Origin: Algoriphagus ornithinivorans | GTDB taxonomy: Bacteria > Bacteroidota > Bacteroidia > Cytophagales > Cyclobacteriaceae | Assembly (NCBI RefSeq): GCF_900115305.1 | Contig: NZ_FOVW01000005.1 | Coordinates: 1 to 64,000, forward strand | Direction of reading: 5' to 3' | DNA: 64,000 nucleotides | In this document: positions 54,496 through 63,486 of the stretch, one piece after another | How the letters are laid out: each line of letters begins with the position of its first letter | How positions within the stretch are numbered: the stretch's first letter is position 1 | Program-made: the position numbers and the translations under genes | Notes under the pieces: generated by a model | What the model saw: only the letters and a program-made list of their open reading frames with translations | Told to the model about the DNA's origin: nothing | Databases searched by the model: none

Positions 54496-54842
54496 CAGAT
54501 CAATCGGTTTTGATCATCTGGAAAAATCACCACTGGTTTAAATTTCTTCGCTTCTTCAAAGTCCATTCCTGCATAGCTGATAATGATGACTATATCTCCA
54601 ACAGCCGCTTTTCTTGCTGCTGGACCATTAAGACAGATCTGGCCACTTCCTCTTTCCCCTTTAATCACATAAGTTTCCAGCCTTTCTCCATTATTAACAT
54701 TGACGATTTGGACTTTTTCGTTTTCAATGAGATTGGCCGCATCCATCAAGTCTTCGTCGATGGTAATTGAACCCACATAGTGCAATTCCGCCTGAGTGAT
54801 TTTCACCCGGTGGATTTTTGACTTCATGATTTGAATTTGCAT
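54495..54842 (-). CDS. panD: aspartate 1-decarboxylase
   Basis: 115 residues. Makes beta-alanine from L-aspartate for pantothenate. It is a pyruvoyl enzyme: the precursor cleaves itself at the Gly-Ser bond in HYVGSITID, and Ser becomes the pyruvoyl group. Family motifs [29 protein letters not shown] and the C-terminal region are present. A second ATG five codons in (54827, MKSKIHRV) is closer to the usual N terminus. It is 25 bases after panC, and the flippase gene follows with a one-base overlap. Confidence 0.96.
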   Translation of the reverse strand: MQIQIMKSKIHRVKITQAELHYVGSITIDEDLMDAANLIENEKVQIVNVNNGERLETYVIKGERGSGQICLNGPAARKAAVGDIVIIISYAGMDFEEAKKFKPVVIFPDDQNRLI

Positions 54843-54867
54843 TGGCTTAGTTTTTCCGGCCGCAAAA

Positions 54868-55716
54868 TTAAGAATTAATTATGAGGTTATCGATCAATCG
54901 AATTTCTCCCACATAAGCGGCAGCACAAATTGCCATTTTTTGATGTGGGTCAAACTGCTTCTTTATTTCAAAAGCCTCTCTTTCTACCAATTCGAAATAC
55001 TCGAGTTTCACAGATTCTTGTTCTTGAAACTGTCGGATGATTTGTTCTTGTACAACTAACCACTCCTTGCCTTCTTTCAGTTCCTTCGCCGCTACCGACA
55101 AACTATTAAAAATGATTAAGGCTGTTTTTCTCTCCAGATCAGATAATCGCCTATTTCTTGAAGACATGGCAAGTCCATCCTCTTCTCTTCTGGTAGGCAC
55201 TACAATTATTTCAATAGGAAAAGAAAGATCTCTCACCAAGGTTTGAATGATTGCTACTTGCTGTAAATCTTTCTGACCAAAAAAGGCAAAATCGGGTCGA
55301 ATGATGTGAAATAGCTTTGACACAATCACCCCCACCCCATTGAAATGTCCTGGTCGGAAAGCTCCCTCTAAAATCGTTTCAAGGTGGCCAAAATTTAATT
55401 TGAGCACCGGAGAACTGGGGTACATCGTGTCAACTTCTGGTAAAAACACATAATCGACTCCTGCTGATTCCAATAGATCGAGGTCCTCCTTTACACTAGA
55501 AGGGTATTTTTTGAAGTCTTCCTGATTATTGAATTGAGTAGGATTGACGAAAATGGAAACTACTGTACAATCTGCCTGAGCTACACATTTTTTTACTAAA
55601 TCCAAATGCCCTTGGTGCAGAGCACCCATTGTCGGCACGAGACCTATGGATTTATTTGATTGAATGAATTGGAGCCTGATTTTGTTCCAATCGGCCCCTG
55701 TACGGAATACCTGCAC
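54868..55716 (-). CDS. panC: pantothenate synthetase (pantoate-beta-alanine ligase)
   Basis: 282 residues. Joins pantoate and beta-alanine using ATP. Adenylate-forming HIGH-type motifs are [23 protein letters not shown] and [41 protein letters not shown] is the C-terminal signature. GTG start at 55716 (MQVFRTG), with no better ATG upstream. It is first in the operon, with panD next, so the two last steps of pantothenate synthesis are co-expressed. Confidence 0.96.
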   Translation of the reverse strand: MQVFRTGADWNKIRLQFIQSNKSIGLVPTMGALHQGHLDLVKKCVAQADCTVVSIFVNPTQFNNQEDFKKYPSSVKEDLDLLESAGVDYVFLPEVDTMYPSSPVLKLNFGHLETILEGAFRPGHFNGVGVIVSKLFHIIRPDFAFFGQKDLQQVAIIQTLVRDLSFPIEIIVVPTRREEDGLAMSSRNRRLSDLERKTALIIFNSLSVAAKELKEGKEWLVVQEQIIRQFQEQESVKLEYFELVEREAFEIKKQFDPHQKMAICAAAYVGEIRLIDNLIINS

Positions 55717-55747
55717 GGGATAGGGGATACTTTTGGGTAAATAGAGG

Positions 55748-55755
55748 CAAAACTA
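55748..55755 (-). promoter_or_regulatory. -7 promoter element for panC
   Basis: TAGTTTTG on the minus strand, exact TAnnTTTG, 31 bases before the GTG start. It is 42 bases from the divergent promoter element of the GT5-like gene. Confidence 0.45.
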
Positions 55756-55797
55756 GATTAATATCCAGAAAAACAAGGCATTTCAGGCTTTTTTTAT

Positions 55798-55805
55798 TAT
55801 ATTTG
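55798..55805 (+). promoter_or_regulatory. -7 promoter element for the GT5/DUF4270 operon
   Basis: TATATTTG, exact TAnnTTTG, 37 bases before the ATG at 55843. Transcription start would be near 55811. Confidence 0.5.
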
Positions 55806-55842
55806 TGCCGTTGTTTATCACTTTACATAAAAAATATATAGC

Positions 55843-56655
55843 ATGTCTAAATTACGTATCCTCTACGTTGCCAGTGAAATCAACCCTTTTCTCCAGACTT
55901 CAGAAGTAGCCAATTTCCTACGAACACTTCCTCAAGCCATGCAAGAGCGCGGCATGGAAATCCGTATTTTGGTACCTCGGTTTGGATTGATCAATGAGCG
56001 AAAAAACAGACTTCATGAAGTTGTAAGACTTTCTGGAATTAACATTGCTGTTGGTGAAGAAGAAAAGCCGTTGGTGATCAAGGTAGCCTCCATTCCGAAT
56101 GCTAAACTTCAGGTTTACTTCATCGACAATGAGGACTACTTCCAGCGAAAGAGCGTATTCCATGACAAGCAGCAAAAATTCTACGAAGACAATGACGAGA
56201 GAGCCATTTTCTTCTGTAAGGGAGTAATCGAAACTGTCAAGAAATTGGGATGGGCACCGGATATTGTGCATTGCAATGACTGGATGACCTCCTTGATTCC
56301 TATGTATTTGAAGACGACTTACAAGAATGAGCCATTATTCAAAGACACTAAATCAGTTTTTGCTATCTACAACAACGGATTTTCTCATACCTTTGGCGAT
56401 GATTTGTTAAACAAGGTTAAGATGGTGGACATAGATGACACTATTTTAGCACCTTTGGAAAGCAAAGACTTCGAAGGCTTTATTCGTATGGGTATGGAAT
56501 ATGCCGATTTAGTAGTGAAGGGCGGAGAAGTTTCTGACGAATTAACTCAATTAATAGAAGATTTCTCAAAAGATAAGAAGTTTGAAATCAGCATTGACGA
56601 AGAAGAACAAGCTCACGAAGAGCTTTACGGCATATACACAAATCTTGCAGGCTAA
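55843..56655 (+). CDS. glycogen/starch synthase N-terminal (GT5) domain protein
   Basis: 270 residues. It is the N-terminal Rossmann domain of glycogen synthase (GT5): ILYVASEINPFLQTSEVANF resembles the ADP-glucose-contact opening KxGGL region in degenerate form, followed by IVHCNDWMTSLIPMYL and YNNGFSHTFGDDLL. The C-terminal GT-B nucleotide-binding domain is absent, and the chain ends in an acidic tail. The usual KTGGL motif reads QTSEV here, so catalysis is doubtful. Such half-size proteins recur in Bacteroidota beside DUF4270 and glmS, as here; a regulatory or cell-wall role seems more likely than glycogen synthesis. Confidence 0.85.
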   Translation: MSKLRILYVASEINPFLQTSEVANFLRTLPQAMQERGMEIRILVPRFGLINERKNRLHEVVRLSGINIAVGEEEKPLVIKVASIPNAKLQVYFIDNEDYFQRKSVFHDKQQKFYEDNDERAIFFCKGVIETVKKLGWAPDIVHCNDWMTSLIPMYLKTTYKNEPLFKDTKSVFAIYNNGFSHTFGDDLLNKVKMVDIDDTILAPLESKDFEGFIRMGMEYADLVVKGGEVSDELTQLIEDFSKDKKFEISIDEEEQAHEELYGIYTNLAG

Positions 56656-57994
56656 ACTAGCTTGCTTGGGATTACTATTTACAATTCTAATTAGTTCTTG
56701 TTCCGATCCAGCTTCCGTAGGACTCGAATTAGCTCCGGGAAACAACCAAGTAGGTGTTTTCTTCGCTGAGTTCGATCTACCTGCGGAAGTTGTGTTATTG
56801 GACTCTTTTGAAACGACTACCAATGCAGCTCGGAGAGGGATTTTGGCAGTAGGGCACGAACAAGATGACTTTTTTGGAGTAACCCAAGCAACTTCCTATT
56901 CTAGACTTTCATTCTCTTCTAGTCAAAAAAGGCCTGAAGCTGATGCAATTCTTGATAGTGTGTTCTTTACTCTTAGAGTAATAAGTGTCAATGGAACTGA
57001 CTTAGATCAGCCAAAATCATATTCGGTCCATAAATTAAATGAGCAGATTCTGGATACGGTTTATTTCAACACCGATAAAATTCCATTTCAGGAATCTGCG
57101 TTGGCTTCCAGTGAAATAACATTTAATGAAACCAAAGACACCACTGTTAGACTCCAAGTAGACCAACAATTTGCTTCGGAAGTTTTTGAGCTATACAAAG
57201 GAAGTAGAGAGTTTAGCAACATATTTAATTTCAGACAATACTTACCAGGTATTGCAATTAAAGCTAAAGAAGGAGACAACACTACAATTGGACTTCAGCA
57301 AGGTGAGAACACTGGGTTTATATTTTATTACCACAACCTTGCTGATACAGTTGCCTCATCTTTCAGAATAACTACTAGTACCTCAAGAGGCTTTGTAAAT
57401 GTTGAAAGCGATAGAAGTGGTACTCCAACTGCTAGTGTTCAAGAATATAGAACAGCTTATGACGTCGGGAATAAAGTAGGTGCAAAAGCTAATCTTGGGA
57501 TGGTTATTAAAATAAACACTCATCCAATTGATGAATTTTTAGACTCAATTTCTGGGATTGTCTTCAATGAAGTTTCGTTTGAAATGGGAGAAATTGAATC
57601 ATTCCCTGAAACTCAAAATCCTTTATTTTCTGGATATTTATATTTAACAGACGATACCAATAATTTCATTCGAAGGAGCATCGATAGAAATCCTATCACG
57701 GTTCAATCAACAAATCAACCTCAGGTAGAAACCGATGAGAATGGAAACCAAATTCCAATGGTAAGAGCTCCCGCTCAGGTTTTATTTAATCAAACCTCCA
57801 AAACTTATAGTGCGGATATAACTTCCCATATTAATGCGCTTTTCCGAGGAACATTAACTAATAAGGATTGGCTATTTTACGGAGGAATAGTTTCTGTAGG
57901 TTCCGAGGATGATAATTTCAAAAAATCATTAAGGCAAATGGTGGTAAGGAAAGACCGAATCAAGGTCAAAGCCATCTATTCAAAAATCAAATAA
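56645..57994 (+). CDS. DUF4270 family lipoprotein
   Basis: About 449 residues. Beginning at TTG 56645 the product has a clean lipoprotein signal (MQAKLACLGLLFTILISSC) and overlaps the preceding gene by 11 bases. The frame is open back to another TTG at 56582, but that would prepend a charged stretch that breaks the signal; no ATG exists in this region. The mature part is beta-rich (SVGLELAPGNNQVGVFF, SYSRLSFSS, FFTLRVISVNGTDL, then DITSHINALFRG), matching the DUF4270 group of Bacteroidota surface lipoproteins, of unknown function. Co-transcribed with the GT5-like gene and closed by a terminator. Confidence 0.88.
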   Translation: MQAKLACLGLLFTILISSCSDPASVGLELAPGNNQVGVFFAEFDLPAEVVLLDSFETTTNAARRGILAVGHEQDDFFGVTQATSYSRLSFSSSQKRPEADAILDSVFFTLRVISVNGTDLDQPKSYSVHKLNEQILDTVYFNTDKIPFQESALASSEITFNETKDTTVRLQVDQQFASEVFELYKGSREFSNIFNFRQYLPGIAIKAKEGDNTTIGLQQGENTGFIFYYHNLADTVASSFRITTSTSRGFVNVESDRSGTPTASVQEYRTAYDVGNKVGAKANLGMVIKINTHPIDEFLDSISGIVFNEVSFEMGEIESFPETQNPLFSGYLYLTDDTNNFIRRSIDRNPITVQSTNQPQVETDENGNQIPMVRAPAQVLFNQTSKTYSADITSHINALFRGTLTNKDWLFYGGIVSVGSEDDNFKKSLRQMVVRKDRIKVKAIYSKIK

Positions 57995-58021
57995 AAACTG
58001 CTTTTTAAGAAGCTAAAAGAG

Positions 58022-58059
58022 TCCACTTTCAAATTTTAGGAAAGTGGATTCTTTTTTTT
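58022..58059 (+). terminator. terminator after the DUF4270 gene
   Basis: A perfect nine-pair stem, 58022-58030 with 58040-58048 and a nine-base loop, followed by a T-rich run to 58059. Confidence 0.86.
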
Positions 58060-58114
58060 GGCATGAAAGCTGTTTCTTTGTGCAAGTTCTAGAAAACAAA
58101 AAGAATTTTTCAAT

Positions 58115-59956
58115 ATGTGTGGAATTGTAGCATATGTGGGGCAGCAAGAAGCTCTTCCCATTATTATCAAAGGTCTAAGAAGATTAGAGTATAGAGGTTA
58201 CGATAGTGCAGGCGTAGCTTTGCTGGATCATAATGGCCTTAGTATTTATAAAAAGAAAGGAAAGGTCTCTGAGTTGGAAAAACACTTGGAGTCCAATGGT
58301 GATATCAAATCCAATATTGGAATTGGTCATACAAGATGGGCTACTCACGGTGAACCTAATGATGTAAATGCTCACCCTCATTATTCTTCTTCTGAAAAAC
58401 TGGCAATGATCCATAATGGGATTATTGAGAATTATGAGGTCCTAAAGAAAGACTTGATTCAGAAAGGATATAAGTTTCATTCAGAAACTGATACTGAGGT
58501 ATTCATCAAATTTATTGAGGACATTCAGCTTCATAATAAATGCTCCTTGGAAGAAGCTTTGCGTCTGGCACTGCACAAGGTGGTAGGTGCTTATGCTATT
58601 GTTTTGATCAACAAAGAGGAACCTGACACCCTGATTGCAGCTAGAAAAGGTTCTCCTTTGGTTATTGGTGTTGGAGAAGATGAATATTTCTTGGCATCGG
58701 ACGCAACCCCTATTATTGAGTATACCAACAAGGTGGTTTATTTGGATGATTACGAAATAGCTGTAATCCGTAATAATAGGCTTCAGGTAAAAACCATAGA
58801 AAACGTAGAAACCAATCCATACATCAATCAATTGGAGATGGAATTGGAAGCGATTGAAAAGGGTGGTTATGATCATTTCATGTTGAAGGAGATCTATGAG
58901 CAGCCCAAGTCCATCGCTGACTGCCTTAGAGGAAGATTGGATGCAAAATCAGGAAGATTAGTTCTAGGCGGTCTACGAGACTACATGAACAAATTCCAAA
59001 ATGCTGAGCGGATTATCATCACGGCTTGCGGTACATCTTGGCATGCCGGCTTAGTGGCTGAGTATTTGTTCGAAGAATTTGCCAGAGTTCCTGTAGAAGT
59101 AGAATATGCTTCCGAATTCAGATACAGAAATCCAGTTATCAATGATAAAGACTTTGTAATCGCAATTTCTCAATCAGGAGAAACTGCAGATACTTTGGCT
59201 GCTATTGAACTGGCAAAGTCAAAAGGGGCAACCATATTTGGTGTTTGTAATGTGGTTGGTTCTTCTATCCCAAGAACAACCCACGCTGGATCCTATACTC
59301 ACGCGGGACCAGAAATCGGCGTAGCTTCAACAAAAGCATTTACGGCCCAAATCTCAGTTTTGGCTATGATGGCTTTGAAGTTAGGTTACCAAAGAGGAAC
59401 GCTTCCGGAAAGTCGTTACATCCAGTTGCTGCATGAACTTGCAGCTATTCCATCCAAAGTGGAGAAAGCTTTGCAGACTAATAAGCAAATCGAATATATC
59501 GCTTCCGAATATAAGGACGTGAGAAATGCCCTTTATCTAGGAAGAGGCTACAATTTCCCTGTAGCCTTGGAAGGTGCTTTGAAACTGAAAGAAATCTCTT
59601 ATATCCATGCGGAAGGTTATCCTGCAGCAGAAATGAAGCATGGTCCTATTGCCTTGATTGATGAGGAGATGCCAGTAATCTTTATCGCTACTCAGGATAG
59701 TTCTTATGAAAAAGTGGTAAGTAACATTCAGGAAGTGAAAGCAAGAAAAGGAAAAGTAATTGCTGTAGTAACTGAAGGAGATACTCAAGTGAAAAGTATG
59801 GCTGATCATGTCATTGAGATACCAGAAACTCACGAAGCTTTTGCTCCATTGGTTTCAGTAATTCCTCTTCAATTGCTATCCTATCACATTGCTGTGATGA
59901 GAGGTTGTAATGTAGACCAACCTAGAAACCTCGCAAAATCAGTGACAGTTGAATAA
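58115..59956 (+). CDS. glmS: glutamine-fructose-6-phosphate aminotransferase (isomerising)
   Basis: 613 residues. Makes glucosamine-6-phosphate for murein and LPS. An N-terminal glutamine amidotransferase domain with the catalytic Cys right after Met (MCGIVAYVG), GHTRWATHGEP and HNGIIENYE, then two SIS sugar-isomerase domains (ITACGTSWHAGLVAEYLFEE, SQSGETADTLAAI, and YIHAEGYPAAEMKHGPIALI). The C terminus PRNLAKSVTVE is invariant in the family. There is no glmS-ribozyme-like leader; the space to the upstream terminator is only about 55 bases. It follows the DUF4270 unit, but a terminator intervenes. Confidence 0.98.
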   Translation: MCGIVAYVGQQEALPIIIKGLRRLEYRGYDSAGVALLDHNGLSIYKKKGKVSELEKHLESNGDIKSNIGIGHTRWATHGEPNDVNAHPHYSSSEKLAMIHNGIIENYEVLKKDLIQKGYKFHSETDTEVFIKFIEDIQLHNKCSLEEALRLALHKVVGAYAIVLINKEEPDTLIAARKGSPLVIGVGEDEYFLASDATPIIEYTNKVVYLDDYEIAVIRNNRLQVKTIENVETNPYINQLEMELEAIEKGGYDHFMLKEIYEQPKSIADCLRGRLDAKSGRLVLGGLRDYMNKFQNAERIIITACGTSWHAGLVAEYLFEEFARVPVEVEYASEFRYRNPVINDKDFVIAISQSGETADTLAAIELAKSKGATIFGVCNVVGSSIPRTTHAGSYTHAGPEIGVASTKAFTAQISVLAMMALKLGYQRGTLPESRYIQLLHELAAIPSKVEKALQTNKQIEYIASEYKDVRNALYLGRGYNFPVALEGALKLKEISYIHAEGYPAAEMKHGPIALIDEEMPVIFIATQDSSYEKVVSNIQEVKARKGKVIAVVTEGDTQVKSMADHVIEIPETHEAFAPLVSVIPLQLLSYHIAVMRGCNVDQPRNLAKSVTVE

Positions 59957-59960
59957 TATC

Positions 59961-59994
59961 AAAGGCCTTCATTTCTGAAGGCCTTTTCTTTTTT
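59961..59994 (+). terminator. terminator after glmS
   Basis: A perfect ten-pair stem, 59961-59970 with 59977-59986 and a six-base loop, and a T-rich run to 59994. The Kazal-type gene on the other strand ends at 59993. Confidence 0.86.
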
Positions 59995-60223
59995 AATCCC
60001 CACAAGTACCCTGGGTAAAGGAAGTAATACCTCTGGACCTAGCCTCGCAATCATTGCCATAGGTAATCCCATTACACCCACATACTGGTGCATAGATTTG
60101 GTAGCAAGCTGCATTATCCTTGACCAACCTGGAGTCATAACAATCAGGTGGAAGTTCTTCATCGCATTGAAATGCAGAAAAGAGGAGAACACAAATCGAT
60201 GATAGAAAGGATAATCGTTTCAT
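59993..60223 (-). CDS. Kazal-type protease-inhibitor-like lipoprotein
   Basis: 76 residues. An N-terminal export signal ends in Cys20 (LFSAFQC), a plausible lipidation site. The rest fits a Kazal domain: C40, C48 and C59 keep the classical spacing of seven and ten residues, with the PVCGCNGITYGNDCEA core, and C74 ends the fold. The usual fifth Cys (after C59) is replaced by Arg, and C50 in CGC is extra, a form seen in bacterial Kazal-like proteins. It should sit on the cell surface or in the periplasm and block a serine protease; the target is unknown. It converges with glmS. Confidence 0.85.
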   Translation of the reverse strand: MKRLSFLSSICVLLFSAFQCDEELPPDCYDSRLVKDNAACYQIYAPVCGCNGITYGNDCEARSRGITSFTQGTCGD

Positions 60224-60321
60224 AATTTCAATAATAATGTCAATATAGGAGACGAAAAATCAAATCGAAATGATACAAGTACAATTATAAGGAAAGGAAT
60301 CAGCAACTAAAGATAAATCCT

Positions 60322-60329
60322 TAATTTTG
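60322..60329 (+). promoter_or_regulatory. -7 promoter element for prfA
   Basis: TAATTTTG, exact TAnnTTTG. It overlaps an in-frame TTG at 60327, which therefore cannot be the start; the ATG at 60348 leaves a leader of about 14 bases. Confidence 0.5.
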
Positions 60330-60347
60330 CCTTGCGAATTAAATAGT

Positions 60348-61424
60348 ATGCTGGACAAATTACAATCAATAAAAGAACGGTTTGAAGAAGTGGGTCAACT
60401 GATCGTGTTGCCTGAATCCATGGCGGACATGAGTAAGTATGCCAAGCTAACCAAGGAATATAAAGACCTTGAAAAAATTGTAGCTGTATATGATGAGTAT
60501 ATTCTAGTCCTGCAAAATATTTCAAGCTCCAAGGAAATTCTGGATAAAGAAAAAGATCCTGACTTCCGCGAAATGGCCAAGGCTGAACTGGATGAATTAA
60601 AGGAAAGAAAAGAAGAGCTTGAAAATGAGTTGAAACAATTACTCATCCCCAAGGATCCCAATGATTCTAAAGACTGTATTCTCGAAATTCGAGGAGGAAC
60701 CGGTGGGGATGAAGCCGCAATTTTTGCTGGTGACCTATTTAGAATGTATGAGCGTTTCTGCGAAATGCAGAATTGGAAGCTTACTGTTCTGGATTTAACT
60801 TTTGGTTCGGCAGGTGGATACAAGGAAATCATCGCTACCATTTCCGGTGCAGATGTGTATGGAATGATGAAATATGAATCCGGAGTTCATAGAGTTCAGC
60901 GAGTTCCAGCTACCGAATCTCAAGGAAGAGTCCATACTTCAGCGGCTTCAGTGGCGGTTCTCCCAGAAATGGATGAAGTGGAGGTACACTTGGACATGAA
61001 TGATATCAGAAAAGATACCTATTGCTCATCCGGGCCTGGAGGTCAGTCTGTCAACACCACTTATTCTGCCGTAAGACTGACCCACAACCCTACAGGATTG
61101 GTTGTAACATGTCAGGACGAGAAGTCTCAAATCAAGAACTTTGAAAAAGCCTTGAAGGTACTTCGCTCAAGATTGTATGAAATTGAGCTCGCAAAACATA
61201 ATGAATCTGTCGGAGCTCAAAGAAAATCCATGGTTGGCAGCGGAGATAGATCGGATAAAATCAGAACTTATAATTATCCCCAATCAAGGGTAACTGATCA
61301 TAGAATCAACAAAACCGTATACAACCTACCCGAGGTAATGGACGGTCACATTGAGGAGTTTATCTCCGCTTTACGCTTTGCAGAAAACTTGGAGAAGATG
61401 CAAAGCTCGGGTTTAGAGGAATAA
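60348..61424 (+). CDS. prfA: peptide chain release factor 1
   Basis: About 358 residues from the ATG at 60348 (MLDKLQSIKE), the normal start. Recognises UAA and UAG and releases the peptide. The GGQ catalytic motif is in CSSGPGGQSVNTTYSAV, and the stop-codon-recognising PxT tripeptide is PAT in QRVPATESQGR, which marks RF1 rather than RF2 (SPF). The frame extends to a TTG inside a promoter element and is rejected there. The HemK/PrmC methylase that usually modifies the GGQ glutamine is not adjacent. Confidence 0.97.
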   Translation: MLDKLQSIKERFEEVGQLIVLPESMADMSKYAKLTKEYKDLEKIVAVYDEYILVLQNISSSKEILDKEKDPDFREMAKAELDELKERKEELENELKQLLIPKDPNDSKDCILEIRGGTGGDEAAIFAGDLFRMYERFCEMQNWKLTVLDLTFGSAGGYKEIIATISGADVYGMMKYESGVHRVQRVPATESQGRVHTSAASVAVLPEMDEVEVHLDMNDIRKDTYCSSGPGGQSVNTTYSAVRLTHNPTGLVVTCQDEKSQIKNFEKALKVLRSRLYEIELAKHNESVGAQRKSMVGSGDRSDKIRTYNYPQSRVTDHRINKTVYNLPEVMDGHIEEFISALRFAENLEKMQSSGLEE

Positions 61425-61508
61425 TCTTTCCTTTTGCATAATTGTTGATTGAATATTGCAGAATGTGATTTTTGACTAGTATCTTGAAGAATTAACTGAA
61501 AAGTTCTT

Positions 61509-62033
61509 ATGATCATTGCCGGAGAAAGAGAGATCAACCTAGTGACATGGAATGAGGCCCATTTCCATCAGCTATATCCTCTTGCCAACAACCCAAAAAT
61601 AGCCATGAATCTGAGGGATAGTTTTCCTCAGCCTTATACCATTCACGATGCCCGGCATTGGATCGAACACAATCAAAAGTTTAATCCACCTCAGAATTTT
61701 GCCATAGAGTTTCAAGGAAAACTAGCAGGAGCAATTGGCTGTGAAAGGGGGAAGGATGAATTGAGAACCAATATGGAATTAGGTTTCTGGGTTGGTGAAC
61801 CATATTGGCGAAAAGGAATTGCTACTGAGGCAGTGCGTTTATTTACCAAGCATCTGTTTGACAAATTCGACATTCAGCGTGTTTACGCACAGGTGTATGA
61901 TTTCAACGGGGAATCTATGAACGTATTGGAAAAAGCAGGCTACATTCCTGAGGCTATTTTGAAAAAAGCATTTATTAAACGTGGAGTAATCGGAGACTTA
62001 TTCCAATATGTAAAAATAAGAGGCGAGGAATAA
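61509..62033 (+). CDS. GNAT acetyltransferase, RimJ/RimL-like
   Basis: 174 residues. The acetyl-CoA-binding region is ELGFWVGEPYWRKGIATEAVR, and the C-terminal part YAQVYDFNGESMNVLEKAGY is the usual RimJ/RimL ending. Substrates may be ribosomal or small-molecule amines; no assignment is possible. The stop codon lies in the loop of the terminator stem that ends the transcript. Confidence 0.88.
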   Translation: MIIAGEREINLVTWNEAHFHQLYPLANNPKIAMNLRDSFPQPYTIHDARHWIEHNQKFNPPQNFAIEFQGKLAGAIGCERGKDELRTNMELGFWVGEPYWRKGIATEAVRLFTKHLFDKFDIQRVYAQVYDFNGESMNVLEKAGYIPEAILKKAFIKRGVIGDLFQYVKIRGEE

Positions 62034-62050
62034 TCCTCGCCTTTTTTCTT
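62021..62050 (+). terminator. terminator overlapping the GNAT gene stop
   Basis: A perfect nine-pair stem, 62021-62029 with 62034-62042. The loop is ATAA, so the gene's own TAA stop (62031-62033) sits in the loop. T residues follow to 62047. Confidence 0.86.
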
Positions 62051-62054
62051 AAAC

Positions 62055-63272
62055 CTATTCTAGAGCCTGGCTGACGTCGGCGATCAAGTCTTCATAATGC
62101 TCCACTCCTATGGAAAGGCGAACCAACTTTTCTGATATTCCCAACATTTTTCGGTCTGCATCACTTACATCCGAATGAGTCATAGTAGCCGGATGCTGTG
62201 CTAATGACTCCGTGCTCCCTAAGGAAACTGCCAATTTGAATAACTTGAGATTATCCAGAAAACCAAAAGCTTCTCTTTCTCCACCCTTAATATCAAATGA
62301 AACCATCGCACCAGCACAGCTAAGCTGTTTTTTAAAGATCTCGTATTGTGGGTCTCCTTCTTGTAAATGCCCAAGAAAATATACTTTTTCCACTTTTGGA
62401 TGAGCTTTCAAAAAATCTGCAACATTCCGGGCATTTTCAGCCTGCTGAGTCATCCGAACCTTTAGAGTTTCCAAACTTCTCATCAATAACCAACCTGTCC
62501 AAGGTCCGGCCATATTTCCCAAAAATGTCCGAAGGGTTCTGACTCTTTTCATCAACTTGGCATTTCCCAATACCGCTCCGGCTATCAGATCAGAGTGCCC
62601 ACCGATATATTTGGTAGCGGAATAAACAACCAAATCCGCTCCGTGCTGTAGTGGGTGTTGCCATAATGGTCCCATATAAGTATTATCCACTACAAGCTGG
62701 GCGAGGGATTCTTTGTCTCCTAATTGCTTTGCTACTTTGCTGCAGAGCTCCAAGTCAAATAGAGAGTTGGTAGGATTGGCGGGAGATTCTACATATACCA
62801 TTTTGACTTGATGCCCTTTTGCTTTCGCCAAAAGTTCATCTTCTGTCTCATTCTCCGTAAATCCGATTCCTTTGATCCCATATTCTGGTAAAACTTTGTT
62901 GATAAAGTGATCTGTTCCGCCATAAACAGGCATACTGTAAAGCAGGGCATCTCCCGGCCTCAGGAATTCAAGAAAAACAGTAGATATAGCAGACATGCCG
63001 CTCTCAAAAACGCAACACTCCTCTGCTTGATCCCAAAGAGATAGCCTTTCTTCCAAAATCTGTAAATCCGGATTATTAAGGCGAGAGTAAATCAAACCAG
63101 GTTGCTCGCCTACGTTTCTTTCCCGCTTGCCATAAGCAAGCTCAAAAAACTCTTTTCCCTCTTGGGCGCTTTTGAATACGAAGGTGGACGTCTGAAAAAT
63201 TGGGCATTTGACTGCTCCCTCAGACCATTCCGGCTTGTATCCATAGGACATCATTAAACTTTCTGGGTGCAT
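62055..63272 (-). CDS. trans-sulfuration family PLP enzyme (cystathionine gamma-synthase/methionine gamma-lyase type)
   Basis: 405 residues of the Cys/Met metabolism PLP-dependent family. The PLP lysine is in VYSATKYIGGHSD; SRLNNPDLQILEERLSLW, VYGGTDHFI, VDNTYMGPLWQHPLQHGAD and the C-terminal SLGSTESLAQHPATMTHSDV are family signatures. Members are cystathionine synthases or lyases and methionine gamma-lyases, which the sequence alone does not separate. It lies convergent to the GNAT gene, closely after the terminator. Confidence 0.88.
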   Translation of the reverse strand: MHPESLMMSYGYKPEWSEGAVKCPIFQTSTFVFKSAQEGKEFFELAYGKRERNVGEQPGLIYSRLNNPDLQILEERLSLWDQAEECCVFESGMSAISTVFLEFLRPGDALLYSMPVYGGTDHFINKVLPEYGIKGIGFTENETEDELLAKAKGHQVKMVYVESPANPTNSLFDLELCSKVAKQLGDKESLAQLVVDNTYMGPLWQHPLQHGADLVVYSATKYIGGHSDLIAGAVLGNAKLMKRVRTLRTFLGNMAGPWTGWLLMRSLETLKVRMTQQAENARNVADFLKAHPKVEKVYFLGHLQEGDPQYEIFKKQLSCAGAMVSFDIKGGEREAFGFLDNLKLFKLAVSLGSTESLAQHPATMTHSDVSDADRKMLGISEKLVRLSIGVEHYEDLIADVSQALE

Positions 63273-63486
63273 GGGTATTTGGGTTTATATTTTACCCAAA
63301 TCACCATAAAAGTTTTTACTTTTTCAATTCCTAATTCCTTATTTTATTTTGTGTCAAAAGTTCATTCAGTCCTATATTCTGAATTTTTTGAAATAAATTA
63401 GATATTATTCTTTATTGGCAGAATATTATTTGGAATTCTTAATCAATGAAGCGCTTCTCCTTTAACTAATTAGGAATTGGATAAAT

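Noticed and set aside
58060-58114. glmS ribozyme
   Set aside because: The space is too short and lacks the ribozyme core; glmS simply follows a terminator.
59959-60192. Overlapping frame on the minus strand next to the Kazal-like gene
   Set aside because: It shares the same DNA in another frame, has no recognisable domain, and the Kazal frame has the signal peptide and cysteine spacing.
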